From positions 78,702,425-78,766,424 of the forward strand of contig RSEF01000003.1 in NCBI GenBank assembly GCA_003993805.1: a DNA stretch of 64,000 bases, written 5' to 3'. A program made the translations under genes and the position numbers. Source of the stretch: Himantopus leucocephalus (Eukaryota; Chordata; Aves; Charadriiformes; Recurvirostridae). Positions 12,176 to 22,968 of this stretch are shown piece after piece. Numbering within the stretch: position 1 is the stretch's first letter; each line of letters opens with the position of its first letter. The notes beneath the pieces are model-generated. The model searched no databases, had not been told where the DNA came from, and saw only the letters and a list, made by a program, of their open reading frames with translations.

Positions 12176-12906
12176 CCCAAACCAAACTTCAAAGCAAGCA
12201 TCTGCATAGCAGAATCACTGCAGTCTCCTTAATTTGGTAGGATTCCAAATCCAATCTGGTTATATATATCATCTTCCAAATTCCACAATCTCTAATTGTT
12301 TGGATAGCAGATGCCCTCAAGATATATTGAGATTCATATATTGAAAGGCTGTTTGTTTATTTATTAAGATTATGTCTTTAATTACATGTTTAAAGGATTA
12401 GATGCAAAATTTAGTTGTACTCGTCTGATTTGTATTACTCCATCCACTTAGAAACTCCAAAGAATCCTTCCTTCTTAAATAGATTTTTTCCTTGAATCTG
12501 TAATATACAGACTATGCTTTCCTCCAGTTCTGCATTCTGTTATCATAAGAAGCTGGACATGCATATAATCTAATACAGTGGGTTTAGAACTTATTACAAC
12601 TGGGTAAAAAGGAAACAGCTTTAAGAAAAAGATTAATTTATGCAAATGGCTGGTTCACAGCTATCAGAATACTAACAACAGTACATCCAGAAATGCTTCA
12701 GAGCTATAAAATCAACTTTTCATTGTTCCTCATCGAACTTAACAATGACCCAAATGTGGACTCTGTCATATGAGATATTAAGTAAAACAATTTCCAATGT
12801 AAGTTGTTTTCCACTAAAGCATTGGTTAATATCTTTCTCTTCATAATAAATTATGTTGTGTCACGGCATCTCTTGTCACGCACTTATGATTATTTTGTGT
12901 TTTTAG

Positions 12907-13127
12907 AGCTTCTGGATCTTCAGCCTTTGCCTATCACAGCCTTGGGACATCGGGAATATGAACTCCTGTACAAATTCACACACTTCAACCCTATCCAGAC
13001 CCAGATATTTCATACACTTTATCACACAGACTGCAATGTTCTTCTTGGAGCACCTACAGGTTCTGGAAAAACTGTTGCAGCTGAATTAGCCATCTTTAGA
13101 GTTTTTAACAAGTATCCCACGTCCAAG
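12907..13127 (+). CDS. ASCC3: ASCC3 exon: second-cassette RecA1 with Walker A (motif I)
   Basis: 221 nt; AG at 12907-12908 must complete a Glu codon begun by the missing upstream exon, then 73 codons follow. The peptide starts [13 protein letters not shown]. It carries a Q-motif-like FNPIQTQIF (about residues 27-35 of the exon) and the Walker A loop GAPTGSGKT (residues 48-56, bases 13047-13073), then [12 protein letters not shown]. This is the ATP-binding site of the C-terminal helicase cassette; the Lys and Thr that bind the phosphates and magnesium are present. The donor gtttgt is weak. The chosen end, AAG at 13127, is fixed by the in-frame join to the next exon. An open frame continues into flanking intron but has no other support. 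Confidence 0.97.
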
Positions 13128-14530
13128 GTTTGTAAAATAGGTTTACTAGAATCATTTTGTTTAGGCATGTTTTCAGCAACACAAAAGCCTAGAAAAAGAC
13201 TATGGCAAACTGAATTTTGCTTTCTCCAATTTATACCTGTCTGGATACAAAATGATACTGCATTACGTACATTATGGTTTTATTTCAACTTTATGTATTA
13301 ATCAGTGTACAACTAGCATTAAATCTAAAAAAATCACATACAGGCGTGCTAGATTTCCTTTTCTATACTTACCTGCATTTCCTGCTTTAATGTCCTCCTA
13401 CTAGCAGTAGTACTGTTTCATAGCTATTAGTTTCCCTCCATGTGAATATAACTAGCCCAGTCTCTCTCTTATTTAAATGAATAAATTGTGATTAATTACT
13501 AGAAGCCAATTTTCTGTCCCAACTTGCCCCTGTGTTTTGTTTCTTAAAACAAATTGTCTAAAAGCTGAACAACTCAGCTTTTGGGGGTTTTGTTTTCAAA
13601 GTGAATATATATCTGCACCTTGACTTAGTCGTCTTGTCTTAGTTAACCACATTTTAGCTTTAAAGTCTTTGGAAAAGGTATTTGTATCTGACTGTGAGAT
13701 TTAACCAGAGAATAACCTTTGAAATTAACAGAAATAATGTGCATAAATCCCTTATTCATCTTTGAAATTTCAGGATCTTCATGTAATTTGTTAGTCCAAG
13801 CAAGGTAAACAAGACACACATTTTCAGCTCATCTATTAAACTTACGAAATAGCGAGTTCTCAAAGGAGTATATCTTCTAGGTTTTAATAAAGCTGAAAAA
13901 CTGGCTGTACATTTTAAAGAATATATGTGAATTGTTCATGTAGCAGTTTCTTCATGTTCAAAAGCTTCAGACTATTCAACCATAAATCTGTAAATAAATA
14001 TTGTTTCTACATGTCAGAGTATTCCCCCCTGCACAGAAGGCTTCTTTGAGGAAAATATTGTGACATTTTGCTTAAAATAATCAGCATTTTAATTTAATTG
14101 GTCACGTTTTAATAATTTAATGATATAACTAGAAATCAGGTAAGATATTGCTTGCTGAAAATTCTGAATATTTCTGTTCTAGAATGTAAGCTTGCAGATT
14201 TTATAGTCCTGGCAAAAATGGCATTATTTATATAACTGGGTTTTGGTATTAAATGGTGCGATAAATACGTCCAATTCAATAAATTATGCTTTCTCTTTCT
14301 TAATTTATTTGCTTGTTAATGGCTCAGGAAACAAAGCAGTACGTTCAATTGTTAAGTCTGTTTTAAATATAATCCTGTTGTAGGTCATTTAAGGAACTCA
14401 GACCTTAATCATTTTATAGATAATGGGTATGTTCAAGTCTCACAGGTATTAAATAATTTTTTTTCCTTGTAGGTACACTTTATTAAAGGTTTCTTGTTTA
14501 CCTTCTGGTTTTGTGACTTTTCTTTTGCAG
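13128..14530 (+). other. Intron, nothing further recognised
   Basis: A 1.4-kb AT-rich intron with the unusual donor gtttgt and the strong acceptor ttttgcag. No repeats or genes are recognised. Confidence 0.85.
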
Positions 14531-14616
14531 GCAGTGTATATTGCACCCTTAAAAGCACTCGTTCGTGAAAGAATTGAGGACTGGAAAGTTAGGATTGAAG
14601 AAAAACTTGGTAAAAA
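14531..14616 (+). CDS. ASCC3: ASCC3 exon: second-cassette RecA1, motif Ia
   Basis: 86 nt, phase 0 in and phase 2 out (AA plus G from the next exon gives Lys). The acceptor is tcttttgcag and the donor gtatgt. The peptide is AVYIAPLKALVRER-like in its first half and WKVRIEEKLGK in its second. APLKALVRE is motif Ia of Ski2-like helicases, which contacts the nucleic-acid strand from RecA1. This is the smallest exon in the window, and its boundaries are forced by both neighbours. Confidence 0.97.
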
Positions 14617-16058
14617 GTATGTTTCTCCTTTCCTAATAAAAGAAATAAGAAGCAAAAGAACAGTCCATTGAGTATGAATAAAATCTACGGAATACTTTTG
14701 AGTATTTCAAAATAGGTTCTGATTGTATATTACCCTTCAAATTTCTAGTACTTAAACAATAAAAAAATGCTATGAATAGTCATTTTAGTGATAGCAAAAT
14801 CAAAACTAAAAAAGGAATACACTTTGATACCCAGCTTTTTTCATTCTCATTACTTGCCAGTATAAGAAATATGAAGCTCAGGTTTATCTTTGTAGTATCC
14901 TTTGAAATTGAAATTCCAATCCAAAATAAGCTTTCTTTAGAAACCTTAGCTATAAGGAACTCATAGGAGTTCTTCTCAGGTGATCTTCTCAGGTGTTGGA
15001 GTTCAACTATTAATTTATGACATATAAGGTATATCAGTTATGTTGATGCTTTCCAAAATTATACTTTCTTGAGTTAAAAACTATATCCATAGGATGCATT
15101 ATTTAGGGCCTTTTCCTTCCCTATATATAGATATATAGCTTTTTTCTTAAGTTAAGGGATTCAATAGAAAGTGGTGCTACTCTGTCTAGATGAAATTACC
15201 AGTGAGATTCCTGCTATTATCATAGTAGTGACTTATTAATTGGCAATTATTTTTTTTGCTAGTTTGATGGCCTGTGAGGATAAATTATTTGTCTCATAAT
15301 CTTAAAATATTTTCAGGTAATACTTCCTTTTTGAAATTTACTCTATTACTTGTGACTGAAATTTTGAACAGAAGATACGCATTATTTGAGGAATTTTTAT
15401 TAGACGTTCAACGGGATGTAGAATGTGTCATAGAAATGTCAAAAATCCATTATATTCAGTCTAAAATGATGGATCATCTCAAATGCTGTTTATAGAACCT
15501 GAAAGGATAATAAGGCAAACAATTGGAAAAACTCTGCTAAACTTCCCAAAAAATGACCTCAGGACAATTTCTGCTCCAGTCTTAGTGGAACTTCACCACC
15601 AAATGCAGATATGCTACAATCTAGCCTCATTATTCAAACCAGAATATGTTCATACAGAACAGCAGGCAGCAACTTGGTAGCTTTCTAGAAAGCTTTCATC
15701 CTGGCTATGATAGGATGTTATGATTCACATTATATACTACTAATATTCTTATTTTATCTTCATTTTGAAAAGTTAACCATAGGTGGTTTGGGACTCATAT
15801 TCACCCTCTTCTTTTTATATGGTTTTGTTAAGGAATGGTATTTGGTGTTTATATGGTATTTGCTAGGAAAACAGAGAGAGGTTTATTTACTGAAAACAAT
15901 TTTGAAAAACCTGTTAGAAGTATTTGACCAGAAGCAAAATGACTTTGTTTAATTTTGTTTCTCCTCTCTTTTAAGAGTTAATGTTTAGGAGTTAGTATTT
16001 GAACATTGAGATGTTCTAAAGCTTTGTAAAGTCAAGCCACTGTCTTTCTTGATTACAG
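14617..16058 (+). other. Intron, nothing further recognised
   Basis: A 1.4-kb intron. A short imperfect tandem repeat of a 13-base unit lies near 14970-14996, and a TA-rich stretch near 15121-15139. Three successive open frames (15274-15952) on the + strand show no recognisable domain and are treated as chance. Confidence 0.8.
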
Positions 16059-16225
16059 GGTTGTGGAGTTGACAGGAGATGTGACTCCTGATATGAGAGC
16101 TATTGCCCAAGCTGACCTGATTGTTACTACCCCAGAGAAGTGGGATGGTGTCAGCAGAAGCTGGCAGAACAGAAGCTATGTTCAGAAAGTTTCCATTCTT
16201 ATCATAGATGAGATCCATCTGCTAG
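16059..16225 (+). CDS. ASCC3: ASCC3 exon: second-cassette RecA1 with DEIH box (motif II)
   Basis: 167 nt, phase 2 in and phase 1 out. The acceptor is gattacag and the donor gtgagc. The peptide reads [15 protein letters not shown], then [16 protein letters not shown] (motif Ib region) and ends [11 protein letters not shown]. The Walker B/motif II residues DEIH lie at 16207-16218; the acidic pair that coordinates magnesium and activates water for ATP hydrolysis is intact. The exon is followed by an intron of only 136 bp, and retaining that intron would introduce an early stop. Confidence 0.98.
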
Positions 16226-16361
16226 GTGAGCATGTTTTGTTGTTTTTAATCAGAATTGTTGCTAAATTTGAAGAAGTGTGCTGGTACTTATAATGTGAAT
16301 ATACTTTTTGACATCCGAACCTTTTCTTTCTCTGTTTTTCAATGGACTTTTCATTTGCTAG

Positions 16362-16507
16362 GGGATGAGAGAGGCCCGGTATTGGAAGTCATTGTGTCTC
16401 GAACAAACTTCATCTCATCTCACACAGAGAAGCCTGTAAGAGTAGTTGGTTTATCCACTGCTTTAGCAAATGCCAGAGACCTTGCTGACTGGCTAAATAT
16501 TAATCAG
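16362..16507 (+). CDS. ASCC3: ASCC3 exon: second-cassette RecA1, motif III
   Basis: 146 nt, phase 1 in and phase 0 out. The acceptor is tttgctag and the donor gtatga. The peptide begins [16 protein letters not shown] and contains [20 protein letters not shown]. The GLSTALAN stretch is motif III (SAT-like in other families), which couples ATP hydrolysis to strand movement. It lies between two short introns (136 and 108 bp), so the three exons from 16059 to 16736 form a tight cluster. Confidence 0.97.
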
Positions 16508-16615
16508 GTATGAAAAATGTTTCAGAAGATAGATATATGTTTGTGCTGCAGAAAAGCAAACTAGCAATTTATAAGAGAATTCAAGGTTAAACTTGAAAAA
16601 AATGCTTCCTTGTAG

Positions 16616-16736
16616 ATGGGTCTGTTCAACTTCCGACCATCAGTACGCCCAGTTCCTCTGGAGGTGCACATTCAGGGCTTCCCTGGCCAGCATTACTGTC
16701 CTCGCATGGCTAGCATGAACAAACCTGCATTTCAGG
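16616..16736 (+). CDS. ASCC3: ASCC3 exon: link between RecA1 and RecA2 of the second cassette
   Basis: 121 nt, phase 0 in and phase 1 out. The acceptor is ccttgtag and the donor gtaagc. The peptide runs [19 protein letters not shown], then [19 protein letters not shown] and ends FQ plus the first base of Ala. [12 protein letters not shown] is the conserved strand that in Ski2-like helicases leads from the first to the second RecA domain. Splicing to 18720 restores [10 protein letters not shown] as in ASCC3. Confidence 0.97.
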
Positions 16737-18719
16737 GTAAGCAGCAAGGTCCCAGACCTTTTCCTTCTTTCTGTAAAATCAGGAGAGACTTTGAGCACTT
16801 TACACAGTTCATTTGCAGCACATTTACAACATGTGTTACTGTATGTACTCTTGGCATGTATAGGGGGAATCTGCTCTGCTAATGGCCCAAAGCTATGTGT
16901 CTGAAACATAAAGTGTGTTGCAAATGCAACATATAACAGTGGAATGTAATGTATTTAGAACAGAAGAATAAAATTAGTGCTAATGAAGGGGAAATAAAAT
17001 GTGTTTTCTCTTAGTGTTTGACACCATAAAGAAACGTTTGTGTAAAAATATTTGAAATTTACAAAGTAATAAAACCATTCATATTATTAATCTGCTGAGG
17101 TATTTTCATATGGACCACTGTATGTAAGCATTAAAAAAATTGTGAACAGAAGTTGCAAGTCAGGGTAACCTCCTATAATTCTAGTTTCAAAGCAATAACC
17201 ATAAAATTCAGAATTTGTAGTGCATCCAGATATGCTTCTGTTTTCAATTTTTTATTCTTAACAAAGCTGGCAAGCAGGATAGATTTAAGAAAAACTCTCA
17301 TATTTTATTTGAACATGTTTTGTTTTGGTTACATAAGGAATATTTATTATATCAATTAAAAATAACCTCCAAAATAAATTTTGTAACGTGAACTGCTGTT
17401 GATTGTGAGGTGACATTTGTGAGGTGACTTTTTAGCTGCTTTAATTAGCCTTATGACAGAAGCAAAGTATTGATTGTGGACTAGAGACCAATCTTGACAG
17501 CTCAGATTATTTACACCTCCACAAGAGCATTGTACAAAAACACTAATGAACAATAAATCTGTCTTGGGCTGTTCTACCACACCTGTTCCTGAAGCAACAA
17601 AAATCCATTAGATGCTGGGCTTTTAAAATATATAGATATATTGGCATATATAGTTGTAAGGTATAAATACACATGAATTATCCTGTTTCAATAATTTCAC
17701 AACTGTACAGTGTGTATATGCAGGAGCACATGCTGGGTGAACAATATGTGATGGTGAATAGTATGAAATAGTTTTCAGAAATTAACAATGCATAAATTTA
17801 ATTGCTAGAATGAGAATTGCATGAGAAAACACAGATGGATTTATAAGAGATTTAGAGTATTTGAAATTCTGTGTACACCTGTTTATACTTCTAGAGCTTG
17901 TTGATGTTAGAAAATCTGTAGACGTGTGATTTATTGAGGGCTTTTTTCCCCCACTTGTTTTGCATGGTACAGTCAAGGTTATTTTAGCATTTCCATGGCA
18001 ATACTTATTCCTGAGACCATAAAAATTTTGCTGCAACCTGAAACTTTTCAAACATGGGCTGAACAAGAAAATGTTTTTTTTTTTTAAAGGGTCCTAAAAC
18101 ATAATTGGTTTAAATATATCAGACTGATTAGTAAACAACAGAAACAAAGTTCTTTTGTACCATAATACCCACTTTCACAGCAACTATTGAAAAGTTACTT
18201 TCTATCTTTTTACCTGTTCTGGTTTTGGTAGATTGAAGTGATCCTTTACAGGAATCTATGCAGTCTGAGCTCTGGGTCAGGCAGAAAGCAAGTTTTGAAC
18301 CTTGATGGCACTTAGCCTGAGACAACATATCCTAATAGGGTAGAGAAAACATAACATACTTAATAGGCTGAGATAAAGAAATTCACAAGTTTTGAAGTCT
18401 AGATACCTTGTGCAGGTTTTGTGGTGTTTTGGTGTGGTTTTTTTTTCCTAACAGCTTCTCTTAATTTGCTTACAATGATCACTGAAGTAGCAGGGCAAAT
18501 GAAATCAGACTTAGTTAAGCGTAGTTATATGATCTTTGATTCAGAGGTGGTATATGCTCACCTCAGTTGTATCTATCCGGCAGAACAGAGACTAAGTATG
18601 TATACTTACATACCTGTATATCATCTGCAGAGGTATATCAGCTGTCTAGGTATTGCAAAGAGAAACTCTAATTTTTGTCATTAAAGGGCCTAATTCTCAA
18701 GTTCTGTTTTCCTCAACAG
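16737..18719 (+). other. Intron, nothing further recognised
   Basis: A 2.0-kb AT-rich intron with donor gtaagc and acceptor cctcaacag. Several minus-strand open frames (for example 17782-18066) have no recognisable features. Confidence 0.85.
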
Positions 18720-18862
18720 CAATTCGGAGTCATTCTCCAGCCAAGCCTGTTCTTATTTTTGTGTCATCCAGACGTCAGACACGGCTTACTGCCTTAGATC
18801 TGATAGCTTTCCTAGCCACCGAGGATGATCCCAAACAATGGCTGAAGATGGATGAAAGAGAG
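18720..18862 (+). CDS. ASCC3: ASCC3 exon: second-cassette RecA2 start, motif IV
   Basis: 143 nt, phase 1 in and phase 0 out. The peptide begins [20 protein letters not shown] and continues [18 protein letters not shown] to [16 protein letters not shown] is motif IV, the first strand and loop of the second RecA domain. The donor gtagaa directly follows GAG (Glu). The next exon, 8.1 kb away, supplies MNDIIVTVRD in frame, so nothing is lost across the 100-N gap at 22741. Confidence 0.97.
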
Positions 18863-21059
18863 GTAGAATCATTTTACCTGCATTATTTGTGCTCTGCTTC
18901 TATTTAATTGATGTTTGAAAAGAAAATACATCTAAAAGAAAAGAGTCATTTGCGGGTAGATCTTGAAACAGCTATGCATATGCTAAATTTCAATGTGTAT
19001 TAAAACTAGTGCCAGCATTAAAACTATATAAGCATCTTTGCAAGATCTGAACTTTAGAAGGCAAACTCTTTTATCTTTGTTTTTCCTGCGTATCTATTAT
19101 TAATGCTAGTTCCATTGTCCCAGACAACATATATCACATGGTACAAGTCTTTGATACAAAGATAAGACAAAGAATAAAAGAAAGAGGACTGGCGTTCTCC
19201 AAAGTTTACAGCTGGAAATCCGTGACGTATAGATGTTGAGCTGGAATTTAAACCAAATATCTTTCAGAGTTTTAGGAGCAAAATCATCCTTCTCATAAGA
19301 TAACTCTATGTATAGAGGGTTAGGTATATTCATATACATCTTTGTGTGTATGTACATATGTATATATATGTGTCTATCTATCTATGTTCATACATATATT
19401 AAAAAATATACTGCAGGCTCAACCATTTGAGGAATGGTTGTCTTGCATATTAATGAAATAAATCGATGTTATTAAAAAAAAATAAGATAGCTTCTCCCGA
19501 TATCTTTGTTATAAGAACATAAAGATTACAAAATCAAACACTCAGATGTTAAGCAGTGCTGGAGTAAAGGTTTCAATTTTTATTCTTTTTCAAGCAATAT
19601 AAGCTTTAATTACATTTTCTTGTAGTTTCTCAAAAAAATCCTTCTTTCATTTTTTGCAAAACATGAATGATGGTCAAATAATAAACAACCATTCCAACAT
19701 TCTCTTTTATCTGCATTCTTCAAAATGTATACTAGATTTTATTTACTGCACTTGGTCCAGCACCTGCTCTGAATACAGAATTATTTATTTCCTTCTGGAC
19801 TAATGGTCTTGATTATAGTGTGTTATTGCTTCAAAACAATTTTTTTTGGTTGATATTCAGATTTCCTAGATTTTGGAAATTAGCTTTCTATAATGGTTGC
19901 AGACCTTCTGCATAGGAATTACCATGATAATATAGGGCCAAAACGCAGGAAAATTCATGACTTATAAATACAAGATCTAAATTTAATATTGTATGAATAT
20001 TTATATTTCAACAGTTGTATGAATAGTTATACAATTGTGTACTAAAAATTATATGCCAAAAAGTATAGGTTTCTAGATGAGATTATTTGATTTTGTTTCT
20101 TCTTTGCAAAAAAATAAAGGGTGATTTTTCTGAAATAAAGCATAACATCTGTATCCTTCCTCTTCTGGATGGATTTTAAAAGAGAAAATGGATGTCTTGG
20201 CTGATAAACTACTAGTACATGTCTCGATTTGATGCTGCTTTTCTAACTGTATAACCTCTACTTAATGTTTCCTTGAGCATAACAGAAACATTTCATATCA
20301 AAATTATTACTGCATAGTAAAGTACTCTAGTACCTTGTGCTAGTTTACTGTGGTCATCTCGCCTACAATTAGAATATGCAACATGCATCTTGCCCTAAAT
20401 GACTTGCGTTAATATGAATAGCTTCCTCATGTCCTGTGAGCCGCTGCTATCCTGAAAAGAACTGTAACTGTAGCTTCTTCTTTTGCTGGAAAAGGGCTTT
20501 CTATTAGGAGTCTTTGAATTTCATAAGTTTCAGAAGGTTTTGAAAGAGGAGCCAACAAGGACAAGCAGACTTTGCATTTATTAGTTTAATAACATTTGCA
20601 TGTGATTTGTATTTGAATTAATAAGCTGAATGTTTGGCGCATAAGATACCTAACAAGTTACTCAGTTCTGATTACATAAATATAAAAGACTGAGGATTAA
20701 GTCCTAAGTTGTTATATCTTGCCACTATTATGCAGAACACAATTGTGTTTGAAGTACCCACAATTTCAAGTGGACATTTCTTTAGATAATTATGGGACCA
20801 GTTTGTAGTTTTGTGTTTTAAATGAGCATGATTAGCCTGAGTTTCATTTGACATTGAAGCAAAGGACAAAGCTATAGTAGTGCTACATATATAGTGTATG
20901 TACTGCTTAATTCTTTATCCATAGTAATATTTTTTTTATTTAAAAATTTGAACTTCAAGTTATATTAATGTCAGGCTTGGACTAGGTGAAATAAACAAAA
21001 TTGTCTCTGTATTGCTATAGGATTTTTAAGTATTAAAAGTAGAACTAGAGAATATTTGC

Positions 21060-21101
21060 TTTATAGTCGGTATTCCCTACTTTATAGACAGCATTCCCTG
21101 T
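21060..21101. repeat. Two-copy 21-bp tandem repeat
   Basis: Copies at 21060-21080 and 21081-21101 share TTTATAG at the start and ATTCCCT towards the end, with a few differences between. It is a small local duplication with no evident function. Confidence 0.65.
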
Positions 21102-21509
21102 CTTAAACACTTGTCCAAATATTTCAAGTGTTTCTCAATTCCATATGGGATAAAAATGAACCAGTTAAAAGAAACAAGTTGTTGTTGCCTTTAAACAACA
21201 TTTTCAGTTGCCTGTTAGTTTTTCACGTTTGTTTTTTTGCCAACCAGTGTTCCTTTAGGGGAACTTACAGACAAATGACTTTATTTTCAAAATATTTGTA
21301 ATTGTTAATTGTGAAGTATGTTGAGATATAGAGATTTTTCATAAATGGGTGTATACAAAGTTTACAAGCTTTACAACAGGCCTTGGCATTTTTCTTCATT
21401 CAGCCTTATTTGTATGATGTTAATTTTGGCTGACATAAGATTCCTTTGAGAACTCATTGGTTAGTTTTATTTAATAGTATAATTGGTTTTGCTACATGAT
21501 GGCCAAATG

Positions 21510-21977
21510 TTAGTCTATGTTTATGTTAGCTTCCCAGTGGATAGACTTCATAAAGCTTCTTAAAATGCTGTAAACAATGCCATCCATAATAACATCTGGA
21601 AGACTGATACTGAGGTAGATACAGATTTTTACAGCCATTAAAAATGATTTTTCTCTGTTACCCTGCATGACAGCTTTTCTGTGATGGTAACAGAGAGATT
21701 CAGACCTTGTGGGGGAGGGATTGGAGTGGGGGAGAGACCAATACTGGATTTTTGTTACCTGTTTATCATCTGTACCGTCATCTTGGCTTTCCTCATCTTC
21801 TCTGTAGAGATTCTCCCTGAACTGGTAGTGCCAAACCAGGCTCTCATTTGCAGCATGTGAAGGGTTCTGTTCACAAAACTCCAGACTGCTTGTCTTCACA
21901 GCTATCTTAGATAACAGGCAAATCCACCCCCATCTCTGCCACCCAGCTCCAAGAATCAAATTCAGACAATATTGCAA
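21510..21977 (-). other. Unidentified 155-codon open frame on the minus strand
   Basis: The longest open frame on the minus strand here that is not explained by ASCC3. It opens MQYCLNLILGAGWQRW and has an acidic stretch, YREDEESQDDGTDD, near the middle. I do not recognise the family. No splice sites, promoter or polyadenylation arrangement could be tied to it. A second minus-strand frame (23067-23408, 113 codons) lies 1.1 kb upstream on that strand, beyond the 100-N gap. It may be a chance frame or a remnant of an old pseudogene or transposon; chance is more likely. Confidence 0.2.
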
Positions 21978-22740
21978 TCAGTTATATTTCAAAGGACATG
22001 AACTTGTATGAAGCTTCTGGAATACATGTTTGTATGTATAAATGACATACAGAAACAACCCTTCAACTGTTGCCACCAAAGTAGACAACAGCATACCTGG
22101 ATCGTGGAGGAATCATACAAGATGTTCTTTCCCTCAAAGGAGTCCGTAGTCCAACAGGTGCAACTGAATTACAGTGGAGAAGGAATTTTGTTCTACATCC
22201 ATCATATGTTACAGGCAGCTCCACTGGACATGGTTCTTCCTAGATGCTTTCCTTGAATTTCATGTCTGATATAGTTTCCTGCACATACCCATGTTCCTCT
22301 AGTATTCAGAAAGTTGAAAGGTATTTAGAAAGTTGAGACAGCAGTCAGTCCTCGTAAGACTGAACAGTACTTGATGAAAAATGCTGTTTCTAATACTGAT
22401 AAGTTTTCCAGTTCTATTGGACCTGTTGTTGCACAACAATAGATTTGTTTAATAGATTCTATCCAGCTAAGTTTCAGGCTATGTACATGCTTTTTATGAA
22501 GAAATGCCCACTCAAATACCTCATGTCTAGTTTAGTCTGAGCAAAGAAAGCCTCGATGATGCTGAAATACCCCCCTTACGGAGATTTGTAGCCAATACTT
22601 CAAAGCTCATCCCTACATTTGCCAGTTGCTATCCATAGCACATGCACAAGTTTTTAAGGCTTAAGTAGGACTGGCACAGTTTGCCCAGAATATGAGTGGG
22701 CAGTCTCTTGAAGAAGAAAGAATAATTACCTTAGAGCCTT

Positions 22741-22840
22741 NNNNNNNNNNNNNNNNNNNNNNNNNNNNNNNNNNNNNNNNNNNNNNNNNNNNNNNNNNNN
22801 NNNNNNNNNNNNNNNNNNNNNNNNNNNNNNNNNNNNNNNN
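22741..22840. other. Assembly gap of exactly 100 N
   Basis: A round 100-N block followed at once by ten T, like the gap at 10921. It lies in an intron whose flanking exons join in frame, so no ASCC3 coding sequence is expected inside. Confidence 0.95.
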
Positions 22841-22938
22841 TTTTTTTTTTCTGTCTTTAAAGATCAGAAGGGTACCCAAGAATGATTTCTAAGTGTTTCA
22901 CTCATTATAGAAGTTCAACTTCCTTCTACAAGATGTTG

Positions 22939-22968
22939 TTTTTATGACACAAAAGTGTGTCATAAAAA
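22939..22968. repeat. Perfect inverted repeat, 12-bp arms and 6-nt loop
   Basis: The arm TTTTTATGACAC (22939-22950) is followed by AAAAGT and then its exact reverse complement GTGTCATAAAAA (22957-22968). It could fold as a hairpin in RNA or extrude in DNA. It lies about 100 bp downstream of an assembly gap. No target-site duplication or transposon ends are recognised. Confidence 0.85.

Larger units (their letters stand above)
7577..12906 (+). other. Intronic region with a 100-N gap and a missing ASCC3 exon
   Basis: This 5.3-kb stretch should contain at least one ASCC3 exon, coding the rest of the beta-sandwich of the first Sec63-like unit and the linker to the second cassette. I read it for the expected tryptophan-rich peptide and found no match. 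It includes a single-N duplication (10539), a 100-N gap (10921-11020), and a single N next to a 20-base A run (12154-12175). No other gene is supported. Confidence 0.8.

Noticed and set aside
7577..12906. Direct splicing of the exon ending at 7576 to that at 12907 as a natural isoform
   Set aside because: The join would shift the frame just before the Walker A motif, so it cannot produce the conserved protein.
12804..13301. 165-codon open frame as an independent gene or alternative first exon
   Set aside because: Its middle is the Walker A exon of ASCC3; the flanks are intron read-through with no protein similarity.
15274..15952. Three successive + strand frames as a hidden ASCC3 or nested exon set
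   Set aside because: The ASCC3 exons on both sides join in phase without them, and the peptides show no known motifs.
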